Origin: Collinsella sp. AF02-46-1
GTDB lineage: Bacteria > Actinomycetota > Coriobacteriia > Coriobacteriales > Coriobacteriaceae
Assembly (NCBI RefSeq): GCF_003465825.1
Contig: NZ_QSBV01000026.1
Coordinates: forward strand, 1-18,274
Length of the DNA stretch: 18,274 bases
Direction: 5' to 3'
The position numbers and the translations under genes are program-made. The notes below the pieces were generated by a model. It was not told the DNA's origin, searched no databases, and was given only the letters and a program-made list of their open reading frames with translations. Every line of letters starts with the position of its first letter. Position 1 is the stretch's first letter. This document shows positions 5,454-13,133 of the stretch, piece by piece.

Positions 5454-8400
5454 ATGACTCAGGGAAAGCATTTCGCTGCCGGTGGCGATCACTTCGCCGC
5501 ACTGCCAAGCAAAAAGATTCACACTCCGAAGGGGATCGCGCGTCTGACCGTCACCGCGGCGACCATGGCTGCCATGACCGGATCGAGCCTCATCTCACCG
5601 TTCGCGGCATTCGCCCAGACCGGTGACGGGGGCACGCAGCACCCCGCCGTGATGTCGCCGATCGCCACCCATGCCGGCGCGGCATCCGGTACCGGCGCGA
5701 AATCCGCCGCACAGACCATCGCGGACCTGCAGAAGGCAGTCGACGAGGCGAAGGCGAAGGAGGACGCCGCCAAGGCATCCTACGATGAGGTCGCCGGCCC
5801 CTACAACGAGGTTGCTTCCGCCCGCGACCAGGCCAAGGCATCCTACGATTCGGCAGTCAGCGCCGGCACGGTAGCCGACCGAGCGGCAATGGACGAGTAC
5901 GCCCGTCAGGTCGCGGAGGGCAAGGACGCCGCCGATGCCGCCGGCAAGGACCTCGAGCAGGCGAAGGCGGGTCTCGCAGACGCTAAAGCGGATGCGTCCG
6001 AGAAGGACGAAGCGTACCAGTCCGCCCTCAAGGCGGCTCAGGATGCCAAGGATGCCCTCGATAAAGCCAAGGCAGATGCTGTAAGCGCCACCCCGGAGGC
6101 AATCAGTGCCGCCGAGCAGGCCGTGCGCGACGCCCAGGCTGCCGTGGACAGGGCACAGGCCGAACTGGACAACGCCAACGCGACGCTTGCCGATGCCCAG
6201 TCCAAGCTGGTTGCGGCCCAGTCTGCAAAGGATTCCGCCGATTCTGTCCTCGCTGCAGCCAGGCAGAACAAGGACGCGGCGGATGCGAAGGCCGCAGCAG
6301 CCAGCGCCGCCTATGAGCAGGCGAAAGCCGACCTCGCCGCAGCGGAGGCAGGCGCCAGCGGTCCGAAGTACGATGCGGCAAAACAGAAGGTCGCGGACGC
6401 AGAGGCAGCCCTCGCCGCCGCACGAGCGGCACAGTCCCAGTGCGAGTCCGAGCTCGAGCAGGCACAGTCCGCTGCGGCAACGGCACAGGACGCCCTGAAT
6501 GATGTCCAGGTGGCCCTCTCCGTAAAGCAGCAGGCCGCCCTCGATGCCACGTCCGGCGTGAACGCCGCCCAGTCCGCACTCGATGCCGCGAACGCCGACC
6601 TCGATGCCGCCAAGCAGGCGAACGTCGACGCCATCTCCAAGCTGGATGCAGCGAAGCAGGCTGTCAAGGACGCTGAGTCCGCCAAGGCGGCCGCCGACGT
6701 AGAGCTCGCGAACGCCAAGGCGGCGAAGGATACCGCAGACGCTGCCGTGACCGCCGCCCAGCAGAAGGTCGACGAGGCACAGGCGAAACTCGATTCCGCC
6801 GACGCGCAGCTCAAGCAGGGAGCCATCGGCTTCTTCCGTGCCATGGGTGCCGATTCAGCCATCGAGATCATCCAGAACTGCACATACAAGGACTACACCG
6901 AGGTGGGGAACAGCCTCGACGCGACCAGTCTCGACAACATGCTCGCGGCAATCCCGTACATGAAGTCCATCAACGAGTACCGCAAGTCCGTCGGTCTCTC
7001 TGAGCTCCAGGTCACGTACAAGCTCATTGCGGCAGCGATTGCCAACGCGAACTATTCCGATGTCAAGTTTGGGCATTCCATGCAGTTTGATACGAGCGAA
7101 AACCTCGCATGGAACTATGGAACCGATCCGAAACCGCAGTGGGTGGACCAAGAAAAGGCTTTCTTCGATCAGGCGGTTCAGGAGCTCTATGGCGTCACCG
7201 GTCTAATCGGTAAGGATGCCGTAGACTTCTACAAGTCGCATAGTGGGATTGAATCCTATGTCAACCAGCATTTTAAGGTTGCCGGATATCCCGCAACTGT
7301 CGGTCACTACCTGCATGTCATCAGCCCTGAAATCGGCTATATGGGCATGGCGGTCTGCAGCAAGGGAACCATGAACGGCTGGAAGACCGACAGCTTCGAT
7401 ACCGCAAACCTGGGTTGGGCAGGCTCCGGTTGGAACATGAACCCCATGTCCGTCGACGAGTACGAGCAGAAGCTGACCTCCTATATCAACGGCCTCAAGA
7501 ACGCCAAGAGCGCACTCGACGCAGCCAAGGCCGATCTCGCATCCAAGAAGCAGGCAGCCGCCGGCGCCGCCGCAACCGTCCAGCAGAAGCAGGTCGCGGT
7601 GGATTCCGCACAGGCAGGTGTCGATGCCGCGAAGCAGGGCGTTGCCGATGCCCAGCGTGCCGTCGATGCAGCCAAGGCTGATGTCGCATCCAAGCAGCAG
7701 GGCGTCACGGATGCCCAGACCGAGCTTGATGCGGCAAAATCGGACCTCGATGCCGCCAACGCGGCAGTCGATACGGCAAAGTCGACCGTCCAGCAGAAGC
7801 AGGTCGCCTTTGATGCTGCCAACGCAGCCGTAACGACCGCACAGTCTAAGTTGGATTCCGCCAAGGCGGACACCGCTGCTAAGCAGCAGGGCGTGGACGA
7901 TGCGAACGCCGACCTCGCGAAGTTCTTCCAGGACGTCGCCGACGCCAAGAAGGCGCTCGATACAGCAAAGATCGTCCATGACGCGGCGGCAGCCGATCAG
8001 GCCGAGAAGGCGACCGTCCTCGATGCCGCCAAGCAAAAGGCGGATATCACCGCACGCGCCCTCGCGGATGCCCAGCGCGCCGTCGATGCCGCAAAGGCCG
8101 ACGCCGGCGTTGCCGCCGACAAGCTCACCGGCTCCCAGACCAATCTCGAGGACGCACAGTCGAACCTCGACATCCTCACCGGTCTTGCCGCGAAGCTCGC
8201 AGAGGCACAGCAGCGCGAGCAGGATGCAGTAAAGGCCGTCAATGACACCAAGGCCGCGCTCGATGCCGCGAAGGCGGATGCCATCGCCGCCGAGTCCCTG
8301 GTCTCTGCCGCCGAACAGGCAAAGGCGCAGGCAGACGCCAAGCTGTCGAAGCTGAACTCCATCGATGCAGGCGCGGCGATCGCTTCCGGCCATGACGCGA

Positions 8401-8804
8401 ACGCGGATGACGCCCTTAACGCGCTTTTCGCCGCAGCAGTCGAGGCACGTGCCAAGGTCGCGCCCGCCAAGGCCATCCTGGACGAGAAGCAGACCGCGGT
8501 GGACGAGCTCCAGCCCGGCTATGATGCGGCACTCGCCGCCTACGAGTTGGCGAAGTCCGACCGCATCGCAGCGGAGCAGAAGCTTTCCGATGAGATCGCA
8601 CGACAGGAGGCAGAGGAGGTCGCAAAGCAGCAGGCGGCATACAGCCCGAAGCACCTCGCCGGCACGGATACCGCCCAGACCGGCAGCCTCGCCCAGACCG
8701 GTGACCGCGCGGGACTCATCGGCGAGACGTTCGTCATCGGCGGTACCGTCCTCGTGGCGACCGGCGTCTTCCTCGACCGGAAGAAGCGCCGCGAGCAGAT
8801 GTAA
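5454..8804 (+). CDS. Sortase-anchored surface protein with coiled coils and a CAP domain
   Basis: A 1116-residue cell-wall protein. Residues 1-54 form a long signal peptide with a hydrophobic core and a likely cut after AFA54. Residues 66-485 and about 690-1065 are Ala/Lys/Asp/Gln-rich heptads such as AQAAVDRAQAELDNA, long coiled coils that would make a stalk. Between them, about residues 490-685, is a CAP/SCP domain: NEYRKSVGL, H541, SEN (E549), and GHYLHVISPEIGYMGMAVC with H618. The C-terminus has LAQTG (1079-1083), a hydrophobic segment and a basic tail, the LAXTG signal known from class E sortases of Actinobacteria; a near copy TAQTG precedes it. No sortase is in the element, so a host enzyme is assumed. 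Internal DNA repeats in the coiled-coil part could change its length. Adhesion is the likely role. The start has only AAGGA about 13 bases upstream. Confidence 0.9.
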   Translation: MTQGKHFAAGGDHFAALPSKKIHTPKGIARLTVTAATMAAMTGSSLISPFAAFAQTGDGGTQHPAVMSPIATHAGAASGTGAKSAAQTIADLQKAVDEAKAKEDAAKASYDEVAGPYNEVASARDQAKASYDSAVSAGTVADRAAMDEYARQVAEGKDAADAAGKDLEQAKAGLADAKADASEKDEAYQSALKAAQDAKDALDKAKADAVSATPEAISAAEQAVRDAQAAVDRAQAELDNANATLADAQSKLVAAQSAKDSADSVLAAARQNKDAADAKAAAASAAYEQAKADLAAAEAGASGPKYDAAKQKVADAEAALAAARAAQSQCESELEQAQSAAATAQDALNDVQVALSVKQQAALDATSGVNAAQSALDAANADLDAAKQANVDAISKLDAAKQAVKDAESAKAAADVELANAKAAKDTADAAVTAAQQKVDEAQAKLDSADAQLKQGAIGFFRAMGADSAIEIIQNCTYKDYTEVGNSLDATSLDNMLAAIPYMKSINEYRKSVGLSELQVTYKLIAAAIANANYSDVKFGHSMQFDTSENLAWNYGTDPKPQWVDQEKAFFDQAVQELYGVTGLIGKDAVDFYKSHSGIESYVNQHFKVAGYPATVGHYLHVISPEIGYMGMAVCSKGTMNGWKTDSFDTANLGWAGSGWNMNPMSVDEYEQKLTSYINGLKNAKSALDAAKADLASKKQAAAGAAATVQQKQVAVDSAQAGVDAAKQGVADAQRAVDAAKADVASKQQGVTDAQTELDAAKSDLDAANAAVDTAKSTVQQKQVAFDAANAAVTTAQSKLDSAKADTAAKQQGVDDANADLAKFFQDVADAKKALDTAKIVHDAAAADQAEKATVLDAAKQKADITARALADAQRAVDAAKADAGVAADKLTGSQTNLEDAQSNLDILTGLAAKLAEAQQREQDAVKAVNDTKAALDAAKADAIAAESLVSAAEQAKAQADAKLSKLNSIDAGAAIASGHDANADDALNALFAAAVEARAKVAPAKAILDEKQTAVDELQPGYDAALAAYELAKSDRIAAEQKLSDEIARQEAEEVAKQQAAYSPKHLAGTDTAQTGSLAQTGDRAGLIGETFVIGGTVLVATGVFLDRKKRREQM

Positions 8805-8814
8805 AAGCGAGTCG

Positions 8815-8851
8815 GGCGTTGGATATCGGCTAGTGTCCAACGCCTGGTTTC
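8815..8851 (+). terminator. Hairpin after the surface-protein gene
   Basis: GGCGTTGGA (8815-8823) pairs perfectly with TCCAACGCC (8836-8844), followed by the weakly T-rich TGGTTTC. It ends seven bases before the ribosome site of the next gene, so it may reduce rather than stop transcription into it. Confidence 0.6.
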
Positions 8852-8869
8852 ATGGACAGGGAGATCGGT

Positions 8870-9514
8870 GTGAGAACAAAGGCTATTATCGTTGCGCTTC
8901 TGGTGTGCCTTTCGGCACCTCAACTTGGATGTGCCAGCGTTGCAAAGCAAGGAAGCGGCTCTACGGAAAGGGCCGCCACAGCGGTAAAGAATAAAGACAA
9001 AAAGAAGCCAAGCGAAGAAAAGGCGGCGCAAACCTCTGGAACCAAGAACGAGGAGAAGAAAGAATCCGACGACAAGGACCAGAAGTCCGATGACTCCAAG
9101 AAGGAGGATAACAAGTCTTCCGATTCCTCGAAGTCGGACAGCAAGGGCGATTCCTCCCAGTCCAAGCAGAATTCCAGCAATTCGCAGGGCTCTGGCAGCA
9201 ACAATTCCTCTTCCAACGGCGGTAGCCAGAAGAAGTGGGTTGCCGAGCAGGGCCACTGGGAGACTGATTACAGCCAGGTCTGGGTGCCGAATGTGGTATA
9301 TACGCGTCATGAACGTTACATTTGTAGTGCATGCGGTGCATCTTTCGATTCTATAGCCGCTTGGTCAGCTCATAGTGACGCAATGTGGGAACAAGGTCAA
9401 GACCATGGAGCATATATCAATGATTCGTATACTACCTCTGAGGACCAGGGACATTATGAACAGAAGGCTACGGGGCAGCATTGGGTTGTCGACGTCGCCG
9501 GTCACTGGGAGTAA
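8870..9514 (+). CDS. Exported Ser/Lys-rich protein with a C2H2-like C-terminal domain
   Basis: A 214-residue protein of unknown function. GTG at 8870 is taken as the start because AGGGAG (8858-8863) is six bases upstream; ATG at 8852 would overlap that site. Residues 4-20 are hydrophobic and followed by C21 in QLGCAS, a weak lipobox, so it is either a lipoprotein or a secreted protein. Residues 30-120 are a low-complexity Ser/Lys/Asp linker suited to crossing the cell wall. The C-terminal 90 residues are rich in Trp, Tyr and His: C152-x2-C155-x12-H168-x10-H179 resembles a zinc knot, and GHW/GHY repeats flank it (GHWETDY, GHYEQ, GHWE). It follows the surface-protein gene on the same strand, so the two may act together at the cell surface. 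Confidence 0.8.
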   Translation: MRTKAIIVALLVCLSAPQLGCASVAKQGSGSTERAATAVKNKDKKKPSEEKAAQTSGTKNEEKKESDDKDQKSDDSKKEDNKSSDSSKSDSKGDSSQSKQNSSNSQGSGSNNSSSNGGSQKKWVAEQGHWETDYSQVWVPNVVYTRHERYICSACGASFDSIAAWSAHSDAMWEQGQDHGAYINDSYTTSEDQGHYEQKATGQHWVVDVAGHWE

Positions 9515-9560
9515 TGTACATCGTTCCTCTCCTCTTACATTTGGTAAATGTTTATTTGCG

Positions 9561-9585
9561 GGCGGCCGGTTCGGCCGCCTTTTTT
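9561..9585 (+). terminator. Strong intrinsic terminator
   Basis: GGCGGCCG (9561-9568) pairs with CGGCCGCC (9572-9579), followed by six T residues (9580-9585). It closes the surface-protein region and separates it from the mobilization region. Confidence 0.9.
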
Positions 9586-9589
9586 AGAC

Positions 9590-10132
9590 GCCCAGTCTGG
9601 GAGCAAACGATAGGAAAGCAATCAAACGAGAGGCCGTTCCAAAAGAATTCGGCGGTGCCGGATGCTTCGGGCAAAACCTTCCGCAAATCGGTAAGGTCTT
9701 CCATCAACTTGCTCCAGCCCTCGCCCGGAGTCCGCTACAGCGAATTTCTAACACTCAGCATCCTTCGCGTTAAAAATTCGCTTCCGCTCACGGTCTTCAC
9801 GCAGTTACAACGCCGCGAGGCCTCTCGCTTGGAATGAGACCTCTCATTCCACGTCTACACTGCGTTTCGCCCAATCACCGTTCCGGAGATTGCAAGATTG
9901 GTGTTGGGCTAGATAAATGGGGCCATACTCGCCCCCTTTATCTGCCAACACATCTTGTTTAACACCTCACACGGCGATAAAGTTAGAAATGAAGTTCGCC
10001 TTCATTTCTCTAAGGGAAGCGATGGCGTCACTTCAAAAATCGGCGCGACGTCAGTCGCTCCTAAAAAGGAAAGCAATCTTATATCGGTTTTGAATCGGTG
10101 GCCTCACCGATTCGCTCTGCTTTCCTGGGGGC
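9590..10132. other. Hairpin-dense non-coding region: candidate oriT and mobC leader
   Basis: About 540 bases without a credible gene but with many inverted repeats: AGCGAATTT/AAATTCGCT (9739-9782), TGGAATGAGA/TCTCATTCCA (9830-9851, 2-base loop), a 51-base stack GTGTTGG, AGATAAA, GGGGC with their complements (9901-9951), AGAAATGAAG/CTTCATTTCT (9985-10009), and AGGAAAGCA/TGCTTTCCT (10067-10126) enclosing GAATCGGTG/CACCGATTC (10092-10113). It lies directly upstream of mobC and the relaxase, the usual place of an oriT. The last structure is close to the mobC start and may also control its translation. No nick site can be assigned with confidence. Confidence 0.6.
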
Positions 10133-10136
10133 ATGA

Positions 10137-10724
10137 ATGATGAGTTGCAAACGTCCGTACACCGTTAAGGCGACACTCACTTCTGAAGAATACGAAACGC
10201 TTTCCGCTTTGGCAGAAAAGGCGGGCATGACGAAAGCCGAATTCATTCGCTATGCACTGATTCATTGGAATGAATCGTTCGATGATCTAGTCATTTCCAA
10301 AAATAAGAACGGTGGCCGTAGCAAAAAGCTGCAAACCGTTTCAGAGGATTCGAACGAAAAGCGCTCGGCGGTTATTTACGTCAAAGTCACCGATGGCGAG
10401 CACGAGGCGATTCGCAAGCAGGCGGATGCGCTCGGCACGACCGTCAGTGCGTATGCCCGCCGCGTGATGCTGGCCGGGAAAATCGAGATGATCGATTTCG
10501 ATATGAGCCAGGTCGCAAAAATCTATCACGAGCTGTATCGCGAGGGGACGAACCTCAACCAGCTGATGTACTTCGTGCACGCGCAAGGTCTTCCGGCCTA
10601 CAACGAGAAGGCAGTTTTCCGAACGCTTGAAAAGGTTTACCAGAACGCCCGCAAAGTCACTCTCTTTATCGAAGAACTCGAACAGCGCTATTTCGTCGGC
10701 GGTGATCAAAATGACCGTCGTTAA
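10137..10724 (+). CDS. mobC: MobC-like mobilization accessory protein
   Basis: A 195-residue DNA-binding partner of the relaxase. Two ribbon-helix-helix-like segments are visible in tandem: YTVKATLTSEEYETLSALAE with the following GMTKAEFIRYAL (residues 8-43), and VIYVKVTDGEHEAIRKQADA with TTVSAYARRVML (about 79-111). After them comes the MobC-family segment YREGTNLNQLMYF (about residues 139-151). Such proteins bind oriT, help open it and recruit the relaxase to form the relaxosome. The start used is the ATG at 10137 (ATG repeats at 10140), a few bases after GGGGG. Its end overlaps the relaxase start by 14 bases, so the two are translationally coupled. A double ribbon-helix-helix is longer than the usual MobC. 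Confidence 0.8.
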   Translation: MMSCKRPYTVKATLTSEEYETLSALAEKAGMTKAEFIRYALIHWNESFDDLVISKNKNGGRSKKLQTVSEDSNEKRSAVIYVKVTDGEHEAIRKQADALGTTVSAYARRVMLAGKIEMIDFDMSQVAKIYHELYREGTNLNQLMYFVHAQGLPAYNEKAVFRTLEKVYQNARKVTLFIEELEQRYFVGGDQNDRR

Positions 10725-11910
10725 GCAGAAAGGTGTTTCGTCCGAGCGCTATGCGAAGAACGTGCGCAAGTACATTAACGGAAAGTACGCTTTGGCCCGC
10801 GGCGGCTGGAACCTCGCGAACCGAAAGTACTGGTTTTCCGAGATGGCTATGACGCGGAAGATGTTTCATCACGACAGGCCTGCGCGTGCCGGCGCGAAGA
10901 ACATAACGATGCTTCATCAGGTTCTTGCGTTTCTTCCCGAGGAGTGCAGCTGCAACGGAGGCAAGATGACCCCCGATGCATGTATGGCCTACGCGGAGCA
11001 ATGGCTTGCGAAACACTACCCGCATCAACAAGTGATTGTCGCCTTGCATGAGGAAAGCGATAAGGCGGGAAAACGTTACGCGGTCCATATGGCGATTAAC
11101 CGCACGGATCTTTTGACGGGTAAGCGTTGCGAGACGGGTGGGCGTCGCGGAAAGTACGAACGCGCTGCGTGGGTTCGTGAAATGGACAAGGCCTGGAATC
11201 TCGCTCAGCTCGAAAAGGGAAAGAAGAACTCGAAGATTCGAGACCGACAGCCGCGCGACACTGAAAAGAAAATTGTCGATCGGGGAGAGTACAGCTATAA
11301 AAACAATTTGCGCGAGTTGATCCATATTGCAATCAACGACTATCACCCGAAGACTATGGAGCAGTTCAAAAAGTTACTTGCCTCATGGGGCGTAGAGATT
11401 TTCATTAAGAACAACCGAGTCTATGCGACGGATCTCGATATCAAGGAGGCCGGCAATCCGAAATGCACTTTCAACCTGACCCGTCTTGACGGGCGGTTTG
11501 CGATCAAGCAGCTTGAGGCGGCCTTTAAAAATAACGTGCTGGAAGCCGAGCGAGCCCTTCCTTATGAGAGGCGTTGCGAGATTTACATTCAACGGCTTAA
11601 GAAAGCGTATTCGGCGTGGGTCGAGCAGGCAGAGGCGAGCAAGGGCGTCGCCTACAATCTCTTCCCTAAGTTCATCGCACCGAAGTGCGATGAAGATCTG
11701 CTCGAGGATCCGGCGGTTCGTGATGAGCTTCTTGCCCGGCGCGGTTACGCAAGGGAGATTCGAAACCGTTACGCCGGCGCCGTTCCCGATGCTGGCGATG
11801 ACCGCGTTCGCGCCGCAGGCCGAGCCCATGGTGGCAACATCGACATCTCGCCGCAGGTCGATCGTGCGGTCGACCGAGGCGATTACGCTCGCGGAGACAC
11901 GCCTCGCTAG
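10711..11910 (+). CDS. mobA: Relaxase / mobilization nuclease
   Basis: A 399-residue relaxase that would nick oriT and lead the single strand into a recipient. The start is ATG 10711 inside the end of mobC, because MTVVKQKG begins the conserved N-terminus; an upstream in-frame start would overlap mobC much further. A tyrosine in SERYAKNVRKYING (Y14 or Y21) is the candidate nicking residue. Metal-binding motif III appears as ALHEESDKAG followed by YAVHMAIN, with H113, H126 and N130, the usual histidine cluster of MOBP-like relaxases in a slightly altered spacing. The C-terminal half has no recognisable helicase or primase domain. No coupling protein or secretion channel is nearby, so helper functions are needed. 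The exact MOB class is not certain. Confidence 0.85.
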   Translation: MTVVKQKGVSSERYAKNVRKYINGKYALARGGWNLANRKYWFSEMAMTRKMFHHDRPARAGAKNITMLHQVLAFLPEECSCNGGKMTPDACMAYAEQWLAKHYPHQQVIVALHEESDKAGKRYAVHMAINRTDLLTGKRCETGGRRGKYERAAWVREMDKAWNLAQLEKGKKNSKIRDRQPRDTEKKIVDRGEYSYKNNLRELIHIAINDYHPKTMEQFKKLLASWGVEIFIKNNRVYATDLDIKEAGNPKCTFNLTRLDGRFAIKQLEAAFKNNVLEAERALPYERRCEIYIQRLKKAYSAWVEQAEASKGVAYNLFPKFIAPKCDEDLLEDPAVRDELLARRGYAREIRNRYAGAVPDAGDDRVRAAGRAHGGNIDISPQVDRAVDRGDYARGDTPR

Positions 11911-12026
11911 TTTTGGAGAGCCTATCGTCGGTGCCCTAGCGTGCTGCCATCCAGTGCCGATTCTTTCATGCTCGCAATTCGGCGAGGGTGAGGAGTATGA
12001 ATTGATCGGCGGGAGTCAGCCGCTCT

Positions 12027-12034
12027 GATAGAAT
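12027..12034 (+). promoter_or_regulatory. Extended -10 promoter for the small-peptide gene
   Basis: TGATAGAA with the next T gives TGN-TAGAAT, an extended -10 element. Transcription would begin near 12041, about 57 bases before the peptide start. No good -35 hexamer is seen, which extended -10 promoters tolerate. Confidence 0.45.
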
Positions 12035-12046
12035 CGTCCTTGCTGT

Positions 12047-12284
12047 CGGCAGCCCTCGTGCCGGGCAGAGCCCTCCATTCGATGGGAGGTGATGCCCATG
12101 ACCGATTTCACCGAGCTCGTGAAGCTCCTGACCGCTACGGTCTCGCTCCTCACGGCCCTTGTCGGCCTTTCCAAGGCACTCAAGCAGGGCTCGAAGCCCA
12201 AAAAGAAAGGCCACCGTCGCTAAGACGATGACCTAACTCTATTAAGCAACGGCTCTGCCCAGCTCACTACAACTTGGGCTGCCG
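12047..12284. repeat. Nested inverted repeats around the small-peptide gene
   Basis: CGGCAGCCC (12047-12055) is the reverse complement of 12276-12284, and GGGCAGAGCC (12063-12072) is the reverse complement of 12251-12260. The pairs are nested, so an RNA spanning the locus could join its 5' and 3' ends. Read the other way, both ends of the locus start with the same sequences. A further stem CCTCC (12072-12076) with GGAGG (12085-12089) covers the ribosome site of the peptide gene. Confidence 0.7.
12098..12223 (+). CDS. 41-residue hydrophobic peptide, possible type I toxin
   Basis: A short gene with a strong ribosome site (GGGAGGTG, 12084-12091) seven bases before ATG 12098. The peptide has an amphipathic N-terminus (MTDFTELVKL), a hydrophobic segment (about residues 8-28, ending LLTALVGLSKAL) and a very basic tail (KKKGHRR), the layout of small membrane-acting toxins of type I toxin-antitoxin systems and of holin-like peptides. 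No homologue is recognised. The ribosome site is covered by a local hairpin, and the mRNA ends can pair (12047-12284), as in hok-type mRNAs. It sits between the relaxase and the phosphoesterase operon. A role in element maintenance is inferred; an ordinary small membrane protein is the alternative. Confidence 0.65.
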   Translation: MTDFTELVKLLTATVSLLTALVGLSKALKQGSKPKKKGHRR

Positions 12285-12292
12285 TCGGCACC

Positions 12293-12322
12293 ATTCTACC
12301 CTTCTGACGAGGAATTCGTCCA
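12293..12322 (-). promoter_or_regulatory. Candidate opposing promoter over the small-peptide locus
   Basis: On the minus strand, TGGACG (12317-12322), 18 bases, TAGAAT (12293-12298). It would start an antisense RNA near 12286 that runs back through the 3' pairing region of the peptide mRNA. The -10 hexamer is identical to that of the sense promoter. The -35 matches consensus at four of six positions. Confidence 0.35.
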
Positions 12323-12375
12323 TATTTCAAAAATCGAATCCTGTTCGCGCGTGGGCGCGTGGGCGTAAACTTTTA

Positions 12376-12478
12376 GTTGGGCAAACCCGACAGATTGGAG
12401 CTTGAAACATGAGGGATATGCACCTCATGTCGCTCATAAAACGTCTCCTGACCTCGAAGGAGAACGTTTTTTAGCGAC
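12376..12478 (+). promoter_or_regulatory. Structured leader with terminator-like hairpin before the phosphoesterase operon
   Basis: Three hairpins in a row: GTTGGG/CCCGAC (12376-12391), ACATGAGG/CCTCATGT (12407-12430), and a long stem with arms GTCGCT, AAAACGT, CTCCT (12429-12449) and AGGAG, ACGTTTT, AGCGAC (12458-12478). The last contains a run of six T residues and ends two bases before the ribosome site AAGGAG. The second and third share bases 12429-12430. The layout suggests attenuation of the downstream genes; no known riboswitch class is recognised. Confidence 0.5.
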
Positions 12479-12494
12479 AGAAGGAGACATAAAT

Positions 12495-13133
12495 ATGATC
12501 TGGTTTACCAGCGACACCCACTTCGGGCATGAGAACGTGCTGAAGTTCACCGACCGCCCGTGGGAGACGATTTGGCAGATGAACGACGCCATCGTCGACA
12601 GCATCAACGGCAGGGTTGCCGTGGACGACGAGCTCTACATCCTGGGTGATTTCTCATTCAAGATGACCGCCCAGGACGCCTACGGGCTGCGCAAGCGGAT
12701 CGCCTGCAGGCGCATCCACCTCGTCCCGGGAAACCACGACAAGGACTGGACCCAGCCGGCGGTCGCGGGCGCCTTCACCGTGGAGCCGCCGATCTGCGTG
12801 CTCAAGATCGACGGGCAGAAGATCGTCCTGAGCCATTACCCCATGGCCGACTGGCAGGGCATGAGCCATGGATCGTGGCACCTCCACGGGCACATCCACA
12901 GCAGCGGCGGCGCGTACAACGAGTTCAACCGCAAGCAGGGCCTTCTGCGCTACGACGTCGGTTGCGATGCCAACGGGCACTCCCCGGTGAGCCTCGACGA
13001 GCTGAGGGAGTGGTTCGCCGGAGTCGGCGAGCCGTGCGGCCGGGTGAAATGGCCCTGGTGGGTCAACGAGACCGGCGACAGGCAGGTCGAGCGCGAGCTG
13101 GCGGCGTACAAGAGGGAAGAGGTGATTCGATGA
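12495..13133 (+). CDS. Metallophosphoesterase (calcineurin-like), first of three
   Basis: A 212-residue two-metal phosphoesterase. All family motifs are present: SDTHFGH (D7, H9), LGDF (D52), PGNHD (N80, H81), LSHYP (H114) and LHGHIH (H131, H133). No signal peptide is seen, so it acts in the cytoplasm. Start ATG 12495 has AAGGAG eight bases upstream; an earlier TTG in the same frame would lie in the hairpin leader and is not used. It resembles the short calcineurin-like esterases of phages and plasmids, whose substrates are mostly unknown. The stop overlaps the next gene's start (ATGA), which indicates translational coupling. The sequence differs clearly from the following two, so it is a separate subfamily rather than a recent copy. 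Confidence 0.85.
   Translation: MIWFTSDTHFGHENVLKFTDRPWETIWQMNDAIVDSINGRVAVDDELYILGDFSFKMTAQDAYGLRKRIACRRIHLVPGNHDKDWTQPAVAGAFTVEPPICVLKIDGQKIVLSHYPMADWQGMSHGSWHLHGHIHSSGGAYNEFNRKQGLLRYDVGCDANGHSPVSLDELREWFAGVGEPCGRVKWPWWVNETGDRQVERELAAYKREEVIR

Noticed and set aside
7203..8840. A 545-codon open frame on the minus strand
   Set aside because: It is the antisense of the repetitive coiled-coil part of the surface protein; its Gly/Leu/Cys periodicity mirrors the Ala/Asp heptads.
10627..10710. A longer relaxase with 28 extra N-terminal residues
   Set aside because: The extra part lies within mobC, has a frame-shadow composition, and the conserved N-terminus starts at 10711.
12376..12440. A c-di-GMP-I riboswitch, suggested by GGGCAAACC
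   Set aside because: The other conserved blocks of that class (such as GCAAAGCC and GGTAGGTAGC) are absent.
12402..12494. An extended start (TTG) for the first phosphoesterase
   Set aside because: It would translate the hairpin leader; ATG 12495 has a clear ribosome site and the family normally starts just before the SDTH motif.
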